NCBI GenBank assembly: GCA_022575985.1
Contig: JAKSXM010000237.1
Location: 3,738,501-3,802,500 of the forward strand
DNA: 64,000 bases
Source of the DNA: Anagrus nilaparvatae
Taxonomy: Eukaryota; Arthropoda; Insecta; Hymenoptera; Mymaridae
Direction of reading: 5' to 3'
A program made the translations under genes and the position numbers. Each line of letters begins with the position of its first letter. Positions within the stretch are counted from its first letter, which is position 1. A model generated the notes under the pieces. That model saw only the letters and a program-made list of their open reading frames with translations. It was not told where the DNA came from and did no database searches. Positions 35,998 to 47,430 of this stretch are shown here, piece after piece.

Positions 35998-37331
35998 ATG
36001 GCCAACTTTTCCCTGGAGCAAAACGCATTATCTGAGCACATCGTTGATGCATTTGAAAAATTTTCAAAAATTGTAATATAATCACAATTCAATGGTAGGT
36101 GGTAGGGAGCACCTAAACACATATATTTTACTGAAAACATTTTTTTTAAAGTTGAAGAAAAATTTTTGCAAAATCCAAGTAAGTTTCAAAGTTAAATTGT
36201 TGCTTATTCTACCCTTACTAATGATTTACCTCAAAGGTCTACACAGATTGTATCCACAGACTGCCTCCGTTAAACATCCCTCAAGCATTAGTTTGAGCCT
36301 TAGTGGATCAGGGTTCGCAGGTTTCCGTTATAAAGAAATCTTTAGTTCATAAATTACAGTTAACCGTAGATACAATAAAATTACCCATTTTGGGCGTTAG
36401 TGTCCATCCATATTTCATATAGTTGCAGCAAAATTGTTTTTTTTAAATTAAAACACTCTTATTTTACTCTAACTTGGAGTTATAAGTAAAAACTTATGTT
36501 CTCCCCAAAATCACGACTTATGCTCCTTTTATTTCTATAAAAGCTGATGATCTTGATCATTTTAGAAATTTATTTTTAGCTGACCCTAATTTTAGCTCAA
36601 AAACAGATTTTGTTGGGTGCTTTTGTCCATGCCTTGATACTTGAAATTACAGCAGTTAGAGCGTCTCCTTTCGTACCAATACCCATTAATTCCAAGCTGG
36701 GTTGGATTTTTTTTGGGAATTCAGATGTTGGTTACATATGTGGTTTGACAGATTGTATTGAATTAGGCAAATCTTGCTTATCGTTTGATTTGAAAAAATT
36801 TTGGAGGCAAGAAGAAATTTTTGGAGGCAAGAAGAAAGACAATGTTCGGGATTATATAGTGAATAAAGGACTACCTTTTTGGGAGCTGATAGAATCTTCA
36901 GGCAAATGTACATAGATTCTTCGGAATAAGAACAGGAGCTCGTGGGTTCTTTGGTTAACGAAGGTTCACCTTGCAATATTTTTGTTTCTATTAAAATAAC
37001 AAAACCAGTTTCATCTATAACAAGTATCAAAAACTTTTTGTTTCTAATGCACTTATACCCTATGCAATATAAAAAAATTTACAAAATACCAATATTTATA
37101 AGTAACTTTTATTAAGTAATTCTTAATCAGAGACAAGCCAGACAAAAATAGAAATTGGCACAGCGAGACCTGATGGTCAATGATATTGTGTTAATTACTG
37201 ATAAAACGATGCCACTAGCAAAGTTAGCACAAGTAGTAAAAGTGTATAAAGGATCTGACAACTTTACAAGCGTTGTGTTCCTAGGAATCAATGCTACAAT
37301 ATTAATTAGACCCATTCAGAAATTAATTTGA
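35998..37331 (+). pseudogene. BEL/Pao retrotransposon remnant
   Basis: Decayed pieces of one element in order. First, a short gag-like start (MANFSLEQNALSEHI, 35998-36081). Then a protease piece with the BEL/Pao active-site phrase VDQGSQVSVI (about 36303). Then the segment TYVLPKITTYAP...FLADPNF (from 36492). After a one-base frameshift near 36612 comes LLGAFVHALIL, SKLGWIFFG and KKFWRQEEI (to about 36900). Finally the C-terminal integrase-side domain, DIVLITDKT ... LIRPIQKLI, ends at TGA 37329-37331. The reverse transcriptase catalytic domain and integrase core are missing, so a large internal deletion lies between 36915 and 37160. Stops and frameshifts make it non-functional. Confidence 0.7.
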
Positions 37332-38479
37332 TTAACGTCTTTAGTCAATGAGTCAGACTAAAGAAATTAAAATTATATAAATTATAATTATATATAGTTT
37401 AAAAATTGTGTGATGTATTGTATTGTATTTATTTATTTATTTTTTGTATTATTATCTATTTAAAAGAAACAAAAATGTACAAAAACAACAAAAAACATTA
37501 TTTTTAACTTGTAAATAATTGTAACTAATTGTATAAACTGTGTGAATAAATTTAAATATTTGTAAACGTGTTTAAATCATAACTAATTAGTGCTAATTAA
37601 TGTTCAAAATTATTCTTTTTTTAATCATAAAATCATTAATGTTATATATTTATATTTATTTTTTCAATCGTATTATAAATTTTTTTAAATATTTTAATAG
37701 CATGCATTTATTAATTTTATTTCATAAAATGGATGGGTGAAATGTTATAAATTGAATAATTATGTAATATAAGAGCAACAGCGTGCGCTCATCGACCCCT
37801 GAACTTATACAATGACGTCCCTATTAGTACGTCGTACACCTTTATGCGTAACATACATGAAGCAAAAATTTTAAATAATAATTTATAATGTTTTTTTATT
37901 TAATGAAATAACCACGGCGTCAACAAGACCCCATCTGCAAGTCACATAAATTCTATTATTGAAATTGTACTTTTACATAAATTGTATTATTGAAAAGATT
38001 AAATTTATAATACCATAGGTGCTAAAATGATTTGGCTGAAATATTTTGGATAAATTAGAAAATTTCAATTAAAAAAATAAAATCGACAACTATATGGAAA
38101 AAAAATTATAGGATATATATCATATCCATTTCTAAAAATATTGAATGAAATGTATTCAATAACAAAAATAATATATTTGATGTTGATGTTGAAAATAAAA
38201 ACTCAATTTATCGAATAAATTATTTAGATTGTAATTTACTTTTTTTAATTTCCTCCTTTTTGTGTGATAAGATTTGGTTATTTAAGATATCGTTGCTTAC
38301 TCCTGTATTACTATTTATAAAACTTCTTATTCCGAAATTTACCCGTTATTTATTTTTTACTAATTTTATGATAATTTCTTCACATGCTTTATTTATTCAT
38401 CCAACTTTCTTTAACTATTTTTTTTATTAACATCCTATGTACCTTCAATATAATGTAAGCTCTTTCTTTTCTCATGTCC
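37332..38479. other. Intronic stretch, nothing recognised
   Basis: AT-rich; may include the 3' end of the BEL/Pao copy, but no LTR border was found. Confidence 0.35.
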
Positions 38480-38835
38480 TTCGTACTCCAGTCAAAGTAC
38501 AGTTTTGGTTGTATATTCACTGGCGAACACGAGATTTGCTCTACTATAGGTTTTTTGGGTCGCTGAACACAAAAATCGGGGTCATTTCGTAAAGAAATGA
38601 AGGCTTCACCCTTATATTTGCACTTTAAGCGCTCAGATTTGCACCATACGGTTTTTTTGGGTTGCTGATTAAGAATTTCGACTTTTTTTTTCATAAATAA
38701 TGAATATTTCACCCTTAAAATACCTTAAACTACCCCCGAAAAGAGGGTATTTTTGATATTTTTGTACTTTTAGCATCCAGAATATGCCCATATAGGGTTT
38801 TTGGGTCACTAATCAAGAATTTCGACTTCTTTTTC
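38480..38835. repeat. Single arm of the 8.2-kb foldback family
   Basis: TACTCCAGTCAAAGTACAG followed by TTCACTGGCGAACACGAGAT and TTTCGTAAAGAAATG matches the left arm of 8167-8990 in the same order and orientation, including one GGTTGCTGATTAAGAATTTCG unit. The opposite arm is absent. Confidence 0.6.
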
Positions 38836-39640
38836 ATAATTAAGCCAACTGTCTCAGTCATGTGCCAAATTTAATAGAAACACTAATAAATATACTAATA
38901 AATATATATTATTAAATTCCAAGATTAGTATTAAAATATGACTGTAACCAAATTTCTCAGTCATTTGCCAAATTTATTACTAAGGTAATAATAATTACTA
39001 AGGTAATAAATATACTAATTAAATTTGATCCAATTTAAAATTAATATTAACACAATATGATTTCAATATAGTCAACCAAATATTCAACCCATCTCTCCCT
39101 CACCAAAAAAAAGGTATTTATATTAAAATTTCCAACAACCAAACTCCAATATAAAATTTAAATGATCTTAAAAAATTAATTATAAATTAAAAAATTTGAG
39201 AGACAGATTAGCCAAAAATTTGTTACCAATCCATCATACTATGTCAATATTCATCATATTATAAAAACATGACTACCAAAGTCAAGTTTCCACCCTTCTA
39301 AAAAGCCCAATAATTTTAAATCTAAATAATTACAAATTTGTGGATTTGGTAAAGATACCACCCACCTTGCTAATTTCCAAACAATACAAATAATGAAATC
39401 AACCATTACAATTTAATTAAAATTAATTAGCTACCAGTCTTGACACTGCAACACCAATCGCTGAATCGCCAATTTTCCCTCAATTGACCACAATCTTTCA
39501 AAAAATACACTAGGTACTGCAACAATGATTAAGGTCCACCAAGGTCCAAATAAGTTCAGCGTGCAGATATCACCACCAGAAAACCAAACCAGAAGCATAA
39601 AGTCCAAAATAGTACCATAAAGAAATTTTAATAAATTTAG
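38836..39640. other. Intronic stretch with a short direct repeat
   Basis: CTCAGTCATGTGCCAAATTTA at 38853 recurs as CTCAGTCATTTGCCAAATTTA at 38963; otherwise nothing recognised. Confidence 0.4.
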
Positions 39641-42600
39641 TTTTTTTTTTTTTTTTTTTTTTTTTTTTGCGTAGGAAGTGGAGAAATGCATTACGCATAC
39701 TGATCAGCATCCGAACTGACAGTTATGTGGGACTCGACCTACATTGCCTATACCCACTAAAACTCCACTCCCTTCCTACCTTATGCCAGCCTATCCCAGG
39801 ACCGTTTTCACATTACTTCAGGACAGGTTCAAGGCCATTTAGTTCTATTCATGAACTCCATCTTTTGACTTGCATCCACTGACTCGCCAGTCTGGTTAAG
39901 GACTCCGTCATTCCATCTGGTTGAAATTTCGTCTTTATGTACTGTCATCTTTAATAAAAAATATGTTAGTTAAAAATATACGTTATTTCTCATTATCATC
40001 AAAAAAGAAGGTTAATAAATAAATAAATAAATAAATAAATAAATATATATAAATAGATAGATAAATAAAGAAAATAAATAAATAAATATTATCCTACTAT
40101 CTACTATTGCTTGTGGTATCAAGAGTAACTGCAGGGATGATAGTATGTTAGTACAACAGCTGCAGTCATCCGGATAACCGCAATACGTCTTAATATTAGC
40201 CTATACCTTGGACTTCAGGTTTTTTGGAGCGGAGTATGTACTCCACATACTGGCCAATTTCGGACCATACTTCTTCATTTCGAAGCATCAGGGTAACCAC
40301 ATTCTCAGGTGTGATTTGACCGATGTTAGCTTCTAATTGAAACTTTTTAGCAGCCCACCTATCGCATTTGAAGAATGTATGTTCCGGCGTGTCGTTTTTG
40401 CCAGGACAGTATATACATTCAGCACTATTCATCTTCTAGATCCGAAAGAGGTAGCAGCAAAAAAGTCCATGTCCACTTAGGAATTGGGTCAAAAAATAAT
40501 TAATGTCCCCATGCCCTCTATTTATCCAAGGTGATATCTCTCCTATCAATCTCTTGGTCCATTTGCTCTCCGTGTAGTCGGTCCAGCTTTTCTGCCAATC
40601 GCTTAGGCTGATCTGGCGCGAAGTAGCCTTCGCGCGGTCAATACCTTCCCTCTCTTTGTTCAGATAGATATACTGTCTCTCAAGAGCCAGCAGATCTATC
40701 GGGATTACCCCAGCAATGACTAGAGCTGCCTCCAACGACACTGTTCGATAGGCACAGGAGATTCGCAGGGCTCCTTGCCTCTGCACGCTCGTAAGCTTAA
40801 ACGCATAAGTGACCTTCTTTATGCAGTCGGCCCATACTTCTGCACCATACAGTAGTATGGAGTGGGTTACCGACATAAGAAGCCTGCGCTTTCCAGTCTT
40901 AGGTCCGCACGTGTTTCTCATGAGCCTGCTTAATGCAGTAGTGGACCTGATAGCCTTCTCCGTACTTCTCCGAATCTGCGCCATGAAGGTCAGTTTTGTA
41001 TCCAGCAGCACTCCTAAGTACTTTAAGTGTTCCTTCGTTTCTATCCTATCCTCCCCAATACATATTGGGATAATAGTCTCAATATGCTTACGGGTGAATA
41101 GGACAATCTCAGTCTTCGCCGTTGCAAGCTTTAGGCCGTGGTCTTCCATCCAGTAATTGACCCCATGCATTGCCTGATTCAGTTTCTCCTCGGCGATTTT
41201 TTCATTTTTTGCCGTAATTACTAGAACCAGGTCGTCCGCGTAGCCTACAGTAAAAGTACATGATGTTCCATAGATCCGGTCCAATGACCGATCCCTGAAC
41301 TGCACCTGCAGTTACTTTCCTCACTCTTGTTCCTTGTGCAGTTTCAAAGATTATTTCCCGATCACTCAGGTAGCTGCTGATTATTCTTCGCAGGTATTTT
41401 GGCACCTGGAAGTTCCTGAGTTCCTCCATGAAATCGCTCCATCTTGCTGAGTTAAAGGCATTTTTCACATCAAGGGTCACTAATAGCGTGATCTTTCTCG
41501 AATAGTGATTACCAGTCTGTGCGTTTTTGATGGCCCGAACAATACTGCTTATTGCATCGATTGTTGACTTTCCTCGGCGAAATCCGTATTGTCTAGGAAA
41601 GAGATCTCCCGCAGTTTCTACGGCCCTCAGTATCCTTGGCTGTAGCATCTTCTCGTAATTTTTGCCGGCTGTATCCAGTAATCCTAGAGGGCGCCAAGAG
41701 TTTGGCAGTCTAGGGTCCCCTTTGCCCTTACTGATATGGACCAGTCTTGCTCTTTTCCAGAGTTTACTGAAGATGCCCGCACGTGCACAATTATTGTACA
41801 TACATAAAATGAGTTTTGGGCATTCGTGCGCAGCTATCTTCAGTATCTCGGTAGGTATCTCATCAGGACCTGGTGCCTTACCGTTCTTGAGAGAGTCCAC
41901 CACTGTGAAGAGTTCCTCCTCCGTAAATTCGGGGAAAGCCTCATCATCTTCACCTGAGTCATTTTCCTCCTCCCTCTCCGGCTGGGTAGGGAAAAGTCCG
42001 TCAACTTTAAGCCTAACCTCGTCTTCGTTCATAACACCACTTGCGGAAAGAGCACCGATTCTCTTGGTGACTATCTTGTACCCAAGACCCCATGGGTCGT
42101 TATCAACCTCGTTACACAAAGCTATCTCGCATGCTCTTTTGCTTCTCCTAACAGCAAGTCTCAGCCTTTTCTTGACCTGCTTATGCTCTGCCATCAGCTC
42201 AGCAGCGTCTGTTCTGTTCCTTACACGTGTTGCTCTCCTTCTTGTAGTTAAGCTTTCACTCCTTAGACGATCTATTTCAGCATTCCACCAGTAGGCTGGT
42301 GGTCTTCCATCACGGGTCCGTTTTTTGGCATGGCTTTGTTACATGCCTTTTCCAGCAGCGTCATGATTCCCTTAACTATATCCTCGGCATCGTCAGTATT
42401 TCCTGTTCTAATTGCTTTCCCCAGGATAGAAGTCTCTCCTCTTCTAAGCGTGTTCACCAAAATTTTACGGTTTAACCGCTTGATGTTCCATCCGCAGCAT
42501 TTCTGTGCTTTGTCACTTCGTTTCAGCCGCCGCTCATCATGCACCTTAAAAGAAATATATTGGTGGTCGCTCGCTGAGAAGTCCTCTAGGACTTGCCAAT

Positions 42601-43680
42601 CAGTAATCCTGGCAGCCAAATTTTCTGTTGCAAACGATATATCTGGGTTGGTCTGTCCGTAGCCTGGCCTTCTGAAAGTAGTAGTGTTACCTACGTTTAG
42701 CACAGCAAAGTTGAGCCTGGCAGACAGGTCAAGTATGTCCTCTCCTCTTGCACCCGTTTCTGACATTCCCCACTCTGGAGCTCTCGCGTTGAAATCGCCT
42801 GCCATTACAATTTCACCAGTCATATCCCTTATGGCATCTTCCAAACTATTCATTTTACTCAGAGTGTCCTGCCTAAGCTCATTTGGCGTTAAGTACACGC
42901 TTATGTAGGTAACACCATTTGTTTTAATCCAGACAAAGCCTCTGCCAGCGCCTTTTTCCTGTAATAGAACCTTTCTTGGATTCACTACCCAGATTGCCGC
43001 AGTACCCGACTCATCCGTAAACCAGTTCAGAGAGCTTGGTCGGACCCCTTGCTCACTTATGATGAGGAGGTCTGCCGACTTTTCTCTAGCAAGTTGATAT
43101 ATAATGTCTCTTGCTAGGGGGCTTCGCCGCACATTATGGTTTTCATCCATGCGTTGTAGACGTCTAGCAAGTTCAGTGTTCTCATAGAGCACTTGGACTG
43201 TCTCAGCATCGCCATCCTTACCTCCTAGGTTCACTTCATTGCTTTTATATACATTTATGTTAGACATTTTGAATGTAATAAAATTCGTCTATCTCCTAGT
43301 TTCACTTCATTGCTTTTATATACATTTATGTTAGACATTTTGAATGTAATAAAATTTGTCACTCCATGTGCAACGGCCTCCTTCGACCCCTCACATTCTG
43401 GGCAGCTGACATGCAGACTGGTTGCATCACAGACGATATAGCTGACGGTATGAACTTGCACTACCTTGCTCCTCTCATTCCGCCACGAATAAAAGCATAA
43501 TTCGCTTTGGAAATTTAGAGTCCTCCAGTAGCTTGGGTACATACCGGCAACATCGCCAAGCCGTTAATGATGGGCTCCAGCTGCAGAGAACCCCACTTCC
43601 CGTCTTGCGTCAGCAGAGGCCAAAGATGGTTCAGGTTGATCGGCACGCGACCAGACAGCTCGCTTCCTCATCCAGGATCC
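39641..43680 (-). pseudogene. R1-like LINE, near full ORF2 with two frameshifts (LINE B)
   Basis: In minus-strand order: A-tail (T28 on +, 39641-39668), 3' UTR of about 0.5 kb holding an (AAAT)n tract, then ORF2 pieces 40196-40432, 40436-41305, 41202-42194 and 42272-43267. Domains: endonuclease (LLIISEQG, AGDFNARAPEWGM, SDHQYISF), reverse transcriptase (NGKAPGPDEIP, LVTLDVKNAFNSARW, GYADDLVLVITA), and C-terminal zinc motif CIYCPGKNDTPEHTFFKC. Frame changes occur near 42270 (before the YWW motif) and near 41290 (before YADD), and a stop lies at about 40433-40435. A 71-bp tandem duplication (43220-43290 and 43291-43361) repeats the MSNINVYKSNEV coding start. The 5' end is unclear, somewhere between 43540 and 43680. 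Family role: target-primed reverse transcription. Confidence 0.8.
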
Positions 43681-43706
43681 AATAATAATAATTTATAAAA
43701 TTTTAT

Positions 43707-43707
<1 letters not shown>

Positions 43708-43737
<30 letters not shown>

Positions 43738-44582
43738 CTTTTGTAGGACGAGGAGAATGCATTTACGCATACCATACACCGCGTACTGTATGGTTAGGTG
43801 GGACTCAACCTCAAATTTGTATCTAGGGTTGCCCAGATATTCAGTATAACTGAGGAGGAATTACAATACCCACTAAACTCCCCACCCTCCTGCATTTATG
43901 ACAATATCATAGAATCCGGACCGGGACTCCCTGTTTAGGTATTACTTCAGTCCGGAAACAATGCAGCCAAGGCATTTCTTCGCCATACCCTGTCAATAAA
44001 GGAGGAGATTTTCCTACGAGAGGAAGCCTTCCTCCTTTTTTTTAATCAGTGTCGCACGTACGTACTCTGCCACACTGTACCAGTTAGCGGTACTGCGCAG
44101 CATTTCCGGGACGATTTCTTCCGGCCTCCATTCATCGAAGGGCCGTCGCCCTTCAGCGAAGCGAGGACTCCCAAAAAAGGTGTGTTCAGCGGTATCTAGC
44201 TCGCCCGGGCAATGCAAGCATTCCGGAGATGTCACCTTGCGCCACTTGAAAAGCATATCGCGGAAATAACCGTGACCAGTTAGGAACTGTGTGAGGTAGA
44301 AGTCTACCTCCCCATGATCACGGTTCATCTAGCTTTCCAAATCGATGATAAGGCGGTGCGTCCAACGTCCCCTCGGGTCACCATTCCACCTATACTGCCA
44401 GCATTCCATTGTGTGGGAGCGAGCGCGAACGGAAGCTACGTCGCGCTCTTCTTCCTCACGGTTATAGATCGCCTGCCTTTCCAAGGCAAGCAGATTGATG
44501 GGAATCACCCGAGCCACCACCTGGATCGCTGGCTCTGATACTGTCTTGTACGAGCAAGCGATTCGAAGTGCCCCTTGCCTCT
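43708..44582 (-). pseudogene. R1-like LINE, 3' fragment only (LINE C)
   Basis: Marked by T30 at 43708-43737 (its A-tail) and a 3' UTR starting like that of LINE B (AGAATGCATTTACGCATACC against AGAAATGCATTACGCATACT). The coding frame (44014-44582) covers the RT C-terminal region QRQGALRIACSYKTVS, then HGEVDFYLTQFLTGHGYFRD and CLHCPGELDTAEHTFF. One in-frame TAG lies at 44329-44331. The copy is cut off at about 44582 at its 5' side, as is usual for truncated LINE insertions. Closest in wording to LINE A (shared ending KKEEGFLS). Confidence 0.8.
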
Positions 44583-44599
44583 GAAAACATAATTATATT

Positions 44600-45740
44600 A
44601 AAGTATATATTGTCTGTCCATACTTTGTTTTTATAAGTATACGGATCAGTTGGTAGTATGTTAAAGTTTGAATGCATACTGCCCACGGACCAGTCAGAAT
44701 TATGAAAAACCCAAGTCTCATATGCATACGGACCCATATGCATATAGGACCTGGGTATTTTCATAATGCCCACGGACCCGTATGCGTATAGGAGAGGGTA
44801 TTTTCATAATGAGCACGGGTCAGTATATGTTCCACTATATATATGTATTATATGTATTTAACGTCTCTTTGTATTATTTATCTTATTATATTGCGCATGA
44901 CAGCGCCTCTATTGTATAAATGCGGTCGAGAGCTCAGTTCGCTCTCCGACACCGCCATGAACACACACTGTCTCATTTTTAATTATTTAAACCTGGCATA
45001 TTTTTCATTGATTAATACTTTAGCAATTTTAAACTTAGCCTTTTTCTCTAAATTGATCAATATTTTTAAATAATTAGGTCTAAATTTTAATTATTTAACT
45101 TAGCAAATTTTCAATTGATCAATACCTTAAATAATTGAGTCTGAATTTTAATTGTTTAAGCTTAGCATTTTGTCATTTGTAAAATAATATAAATAAATAA
45201 TTTAATCAAATCTTTGTTTATAAATATGTATTATATGTATTATACGTCTCTTTGTATTATTTATCTTATTATATTGCGCATGACAGCGCCTCTATTGTAT
45301 AAATGCGGTCGAGAGCTCAGTTCGCTCTCCGACACCGCCATGAACACACACTGCAAATATATACTATATTAACAATAATGGCTGCCGCATTACATATTTA
45401 TCATAAACCTCAAATCCATCCCATCTTGGAACAGTATACGTATGAGACCTAGGTATTTTCATAATGCTGATGGGTCCGTGAGCATTATGAAAATACCCAG
45501 GTCTTATATGCATACAGGTACGTATACGTATAGGACTTGGGTATTTTCATATTGTGTACGGATCCGTGGGCATTATGAAAACACCCAAGTCTCATACGCA
45601 TTCGGACCCATGGGCATTATGAAAATACCCTCTTCTATACGCATACGGACCCGTGGGCATTATGAAAATACCCTCTTCTATACGCATGCGGGTCCGTGGG
45701 CATTATGAAATTACCCAGGTCCTATATGCATACGGGCCCG
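44600..45740. repeat. 43-44-bp palindromic minisatellite around two 130-bp direct repeats
   Basis: CATTATGAAAATACCC recurs at 45571, 45614, 45658 and 45701 (43-44-bp spacing), and its complement GGGTATTTTCATAATGCCC occurs in the 44.75-kb cluster, so units face both ways. Between the clusters lie two near-identical 130-bp blocks (44841-44970 and 45224-45353). Both contain TTGTATAAATGCGGTC and CTCAGTTCGCTCTCCG, a TATA box followed by an initiator-like TCAGT about 21 bp on, and end at ATGAACACACACTG. Confidence 0.65.
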
Positions 45741-45744
45741 TATT

Positions 45745-46360
45745 AGAAAAATATGGGGCCGTATATTCTTATGCCGTACAAATAGGTGATTTTCGTGTGA
45801 TTTTGTACTGATTTTTGTCGTACGTTTTTTCATACGGCATAAATAAATACGGGAGCCGTAGGTTATATACCGTATTAATGGACTATTTTATACGGCTCCC
45901 GTATTGGATTTTGCCGTATAGATTTTCATACGGCAAAAGTCAATACGGGGGCCGTATAAATTGGTCCATTAATACGGCATATTTTGTACGGTTCCCGTAT
46001 TGACTTTTGCCGTATGAAAATCTATACGGCAAAATCCAATACGGGAGCCGTATAAAATAGTCCATTAATACGGCATATTTTGTACGGTTCCCGTATTGGA
46101 TTTTGTCGTACGGATTTTCATACGGCAAAAGTCAATACGGGACCCGTATAAAATAGTCCATTAATACGGCATATTCTGTACGGCTCCCGTATTGACTTTT
46201 CCCGTATGGATTTTCATACGGCTGAAGTATAAACGGGATCCGTTTGAAATTTGCCGTATTAATTGGCTAATTTATACGGCTACTGTATGCAGTTTGCCGT
46301 ATATACAGCTGATTACATCTAGTACCCGTTTATCGTATGCCGTATATACGAATAACAGCG
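45745..46360. repeat. 96-bp satellite made of CCGTAT/ATACGG dyads
   Basis: TCCATTAATACGGCATATT recurs at 45965, 46061 and 46157, exactly 96 bp apart, with diverged units either side. Within a unit, CCCGTATTGACTTTTGCCG faces its own complement, so each unit can fold into a hairpin. The short ORFs here on both strands are repeat translations. Confidence 0.75.
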
Positions 46361-47211
46361 TGTCACAGTATCCCAGCTCTGTTTTATAATATGTACAAAT
46401 TTATTTAAAGATTTTAATTTTACTTATTATTTTTTTTTTTTATTTATTTATTTTTTTTTTTTTTTTCAAAAAATGTATCGAAGAAGGAAAGAAAAACGCA
46501 CGTGAGAAATAAACAGATTTTTTTCTTCTGGCTTCTTTTTCCGGTTTCAAGTTGATTTGCTGTTAACCTTGTAATAGTTTTCGCGCCAATCACTTCCTTC
46601 TTTTCTTTCTTCTTCTTCAACAAGATTTTTCAGATTCCGTCATTTTTCGTTGACTCCCACCATGCATTGGATCTTGATAATTTTTTTTTTTTTAAATTTG
46701 CCAATGATAATCTTGATACGCCGCCAAATGACGTTTTTTTGATTTTTTTTTTTTTAAATGTAAACAAAATTTTTCTTTTATCAGTCCAATAAGTTCTTCT
46801 TTTTTTTTGTCGCCAAATGACACACAAAAAAAATTTTATTTTTCAAATCTAACGATGATTTTGTGCCGTCAAATGACACAAAAAAAAAATAATAATCACA
46901 TTAACACAACATTTATTAGCCATAAATAATTATGTTAAATAATTAAATATTTATTCATTTTTTTCACAAGATGTGTGTTATAGCGTCCTTACAGAAAAGT
47001 AACTTACTAGCGGACTATGTATATTTTACTATTCTGTAAAGCACTGCATCTGAACTTTATACTTCAAACGTTATAACAATAACTTATCACACCTTTCATT
47101 ATAAGGCAATATTAATTAAACACTATAAGTAATAATTAAAATTGATTAAATTAAGCTATTCGCCATTACGATAATTGATAAAATAAGACACGGTGCATAA
47201 AATGCGACCGA
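46361..47211. other. AT-rich stretch, little recognised
   Basis: Three scattered copies of GCCAAATGACG-like words (about 46725, 46810 and 46867) in T-rich DNA. Nothing coding. Confidence 0.4.
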
Positions 47212-47430
47212 CCTGTGTCAAGGCCCTGGAAGGGGAAAAGGAGCGTGTACTGCTGGAAAAATTATTTGCGTGTACTACTGAGGAAATCGCAGAACTTCGG
47301 TGGGTCTGTCATGGGGCACGGAGAAGACGGCAGAGAGCGCATGGCCGCCCAGAGCTGGCTACGTGCTCTGAAGAATACAAGGCAGCCAAGCATAGGCTGG
47401 CGAAAGCCATCTGCCTCCACGAGATTTCAA
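47212..47430 (+). pseudogene. Small R1-like LINE fragment
   Basis: Two overlapping frames give RPWKGKRSVYCW and then EEIAELRWVCHGARRRRQRA...EEYKAAKHRLAKAIC. These match the linker between endonuclease and RT of LINE A (RPWKGRKPVYWW and EIAELRKECHRTRR...KDAKHRLAKAIR) with one frameshift near 47255. Both ends are abrupt. Confidence 0.65.

Noticed and set aside
45442..46128. ORFs with repeated peptides
   Set aside because: Direct translations of the 43- and 96-bp satellites.
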